Shown here piece by piece: positions 51,085 through 52,438 of a DNA stretch of 52,438 bases. Every line of letters starts with the position of its first letter. The first letter of the stretch is position 1. The position numbers and the translations under genes are program-made. Source of the DNA: Rugosibacter sp. (GTDB taxonomy: Bacteria; Pseudomonadota; Gammaproteobacteria; Burkholderiales; Rhodocyclaceae). Location: contig JAUSMB010000024.1 of the NCBI GenBank assembly GCA_030645365.1, positions 1 to 52,438 on the forward strand, read 5' to 3'. A model generated the notes under the pieces. That model ran no database searches, was not told where the DNA came from, and saw only the letters and a program-made list of their open reading frames with translations.

Positions 51085-52438
51085 CGCCTGCCGCCTTGAA
51101 GTTGACCTGCACACGGGCATCCGTGCCGCTGCCTTCGGCATTCACGATGACGCCCGGGCCGAACTTGGTGTGGTGCACGTTCATGCCGATAGAAAAGCCA
51201 CTGTCTTTTGGCGGGTTGCCAATGTGATCCGTCCGTTGCGCGGTGACGTGCGATTTGCCATGAAAAGTCGGCACCCCAAGGGTACTTCCTGCAGGGCGCG
51301 CTGGCGAGACGGCGAAATGTTGCTTCTCCATTCTGGGCGTTAGCCACTTGAGTAGTTCCTTGGGAATTTCATCGAGAAAGCGCGAAGGAATGTTGTAACG
51401 TGTCTGACCATGCAACATGCGGCTTTGCGCGATGCTCAAATACAGCCGCTGGCGAGCGCGAGTGACGGCCACATACATCAGGCGGCGCTCTTCCTCCAAC
51501 CCGTCACTGCCGTTTTTGATGTCATTCACCGCGTTTTCATGCGGGAACAAGCCTTCTTCCAGCCCGCTGATAAACACCATGTTGAACTCCAGCCCTTTGG
51601 CCGAATGCACTGTCATCAATTGCAACGCATCATCACCTTCACCCGCCTGATGTTCGCCAGCTTCGAGCGACGCATGAGAGAGAAACGCGGCCAGATCAGC
51701 CGATAACTCCCCTTCCTCGCTGGCCGTGCCTTCTTCTGCAATAAAACTGGCGGCGGCATTGATCAGCTCGTCCAGATTGGCGAGCCGCTCCTGCCCCTCT
51801 TTTTCGTTCTGGTAATGCGTGTGCAGGCCGGACAACTCAAGCACATGAGCAATCAGCTCGGGCAATGGCAGATGTGCCGCTTCACTCAGTTGATGGATGA
51901 GTTGCGCAAACGCGGCGAGTGATGCGCCGCCCTTGCCGCTCACCTGCGGGATAGCCGCAAAGAAGCTGCTGTTGGCCGCTTTGGCCGCATCCTGCAAGGC
52001 TTCCAGGCTACGCGCGCCGATGCCGCGCACGGGAAAATTCACCACGCGGGCAAATGCCGTGTCGTCGTTTACATTTGCAATCAGGCGCAGATAAGCCAGT
52101 GCATGCTTGACTTCGGCACGTTCAAAAAAGCGCAGCCCGCCATACACGCGATAAGGGATTCCGGCATTGAACAAGGCATGTTCCAGCGCGCGTGACTGGG
52201 CGTTGCTGCGATAGAGCAGCGCAATTTCGGCACGCGTGTGGCCATCTCTGACCAGCGCTTTGACTTCTTCCACAATCCAGCGCGCTTCATCATTATCGGA
52301 GTACGCCTCATACACGCGAATCGGCTCGCCGCTGCCCGCGTGCGTCCATAAATTCTTGCCCAGACGCTGCGGATTATTTTGAATGATGGCGTTTGCCGCA
52401 TCCAAAATATTGCCGTGCGAGCGATAGTTCTGCTCCAG
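51041..52438 (-). CDS. uvrD: UvrD/Rep-type DNA helicase, C-terminal part (5' end outside window)
   Basis: 465 residues are visible; the frame enters from the right edge with LEQNYRSHGNILDAANAII. Superfamily-1 helicase motifs IV-VI are present: EQNYRS, YRSNAQSRALEHALFNAGIP, GGLRFFERAEVKHALAYLRL, LMTVHSAKGLEFNMVFISGL, and EERRLMYVAVTRARQRLYLS. The C-terminal tail (VHHTKFGPGVIVNAEGSG...) with its small Tudor-like domain is typical of UvrD/PcrA. It works in mismatch and excision repair. The N-terminal Walker A part lies beyond 52438. Confidence 0.95.
   Translation of the reverse strand: MEQNYRSHGNILDAANAIIQNNPQRLGKNLWTHAGSGEPIRVYEAYSDNDEARWIVEEVKALVRDGHTRAEIALLYRSNAQSRALEHALFNAGIPYRVYGGLRFFERAEVKHALAYLRLIANVNDDTAFARVVNFPVRGIGARSLEALQDAAKAANSSFFAAIPQVSGKGGASLAAFAQLIHQLSEAAHLPLPELIAHVLELSGLHTHYQNEKEGQERLANLDELINAAASFIAEEGTASEEGELSADLAAFLSHASLEAGEHQAGEGDDALQLMTVHSAKGLEFNMVFISGLEEGLFPHENAVNDIKNGSDGLEEERRLMYVAVTRARQRLYLSIAQSRMLHGQTRYNIPSRFLDEIPKELLKWLTPRMEKQHFAVSPARPAGSTLGVPTFHGKSHVTAQRTDHIGNPPKDSGFSIGMNVHHTKFGPGVIVNAEGSGTDARVQVNFKAAGVKWLALAIAKLEAA

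Noticed and set aside
51268-51279. A further copy of the interspersed repeat in uvrD
   Set aside because: Only AAAAGTCGGC is shared and the rest differs, so it was left out of the count.

Overview
The window looks like a chromosomal segment of a moderately GC-rich betaproteobacterium. This is inferred from the gene order ruvC-ruvA-ruvB-ybgC-tolQ, the ahcY-metF pair with an S-adenosylhomocysteine riboswitch, a fused malic enzyme/phosphotransacetylase, the DUF3734-type patatin beside 3-hydroxybutyrate dehydrogenase, and XylR-type sigma-54 control. No species can be named from the sequence alone.

Layout. 1-8.6 kb: ubiB, an RssA-like patatin, an unknown zinc-ribbon protein, a methyltransferase, a LapA-like membrane protein, outer-membrane phospholipase A (with a decayed copy of its 5' end upstream), thioredoxin, glutamyl-Q tRNA(Asp) synthetase and a CoA-binding protein. 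8.6-19.4 kb (minus strand): yebC, ruvCAB and ybgC-tolQ...tolRAB-pal-cpoB-queE. A 3-hydroxybutyrate dehydrogenase/patatin pair is wedged between tolQ and tolR. 19.5-27.1 kb: HerA-like ATPase (DUF853), a membrane protein with a zinc ribbon and HEAGH motif, a P-type ATPase, metF and ahcY. The SAH riboswitch and its promoter sit back-to-back with initiator tRNA-Met.

27.13-33.99 kb: a 6.8-kb integrative element in the initiator tRNA gene. It has 50-bp att repeats, a tyrosine integrase, paired integrase-arm-like repeats near both ends, small DNA-binding proteins, a PriCT-2/AAA replication helicase split into two overlapping frames, an origin-like spacer and an unknown 455-aa cargo protein. No virion genes are visible.

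34-45.5 kb: after arfB and two small genes lies a minus-strand catabolic operon. In transcription order it holds an alpha-only Rieske oxygenase, an unknown 120-aa protein, an SDR with His in place of the catalytic Tyr, a glutathione transferase, Rieske dioxygenase alpha and beta subunits, an SDR and a Baeyer-Villiger-type flavoprotein with an altered fingerprint. A near-consensus -24/-12 promoter precedes it, and a XylR/DmpR-type activator is divergently encoded, followed by a fourth SDR. This is the best candidate for an undescribed pathway: ring oxidation, diol/alcohol oxidation and ketone-to-ester or lactone conversion, probably of a cyclic or aromatic compound not identifiable here. No ring-cleavage dioxygenase, ferredoxin or reductase is present in the window.

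45.5-52.4 kb: orphan ParA, quinone oxidoreductase, maeB, methyltransferase, a phytochelatin-synthase-family protein and the C-terminal part of uvrD.

A second notable signal runs through the whole window. A roughly 25-bp interspersed repeat (core GTCGGCGCTGGTGATACG) occurs at least eleven times, in both orientations, between genes and inside seven genes. In these genes it is translated in different reading frames, usually in linkers or loops.
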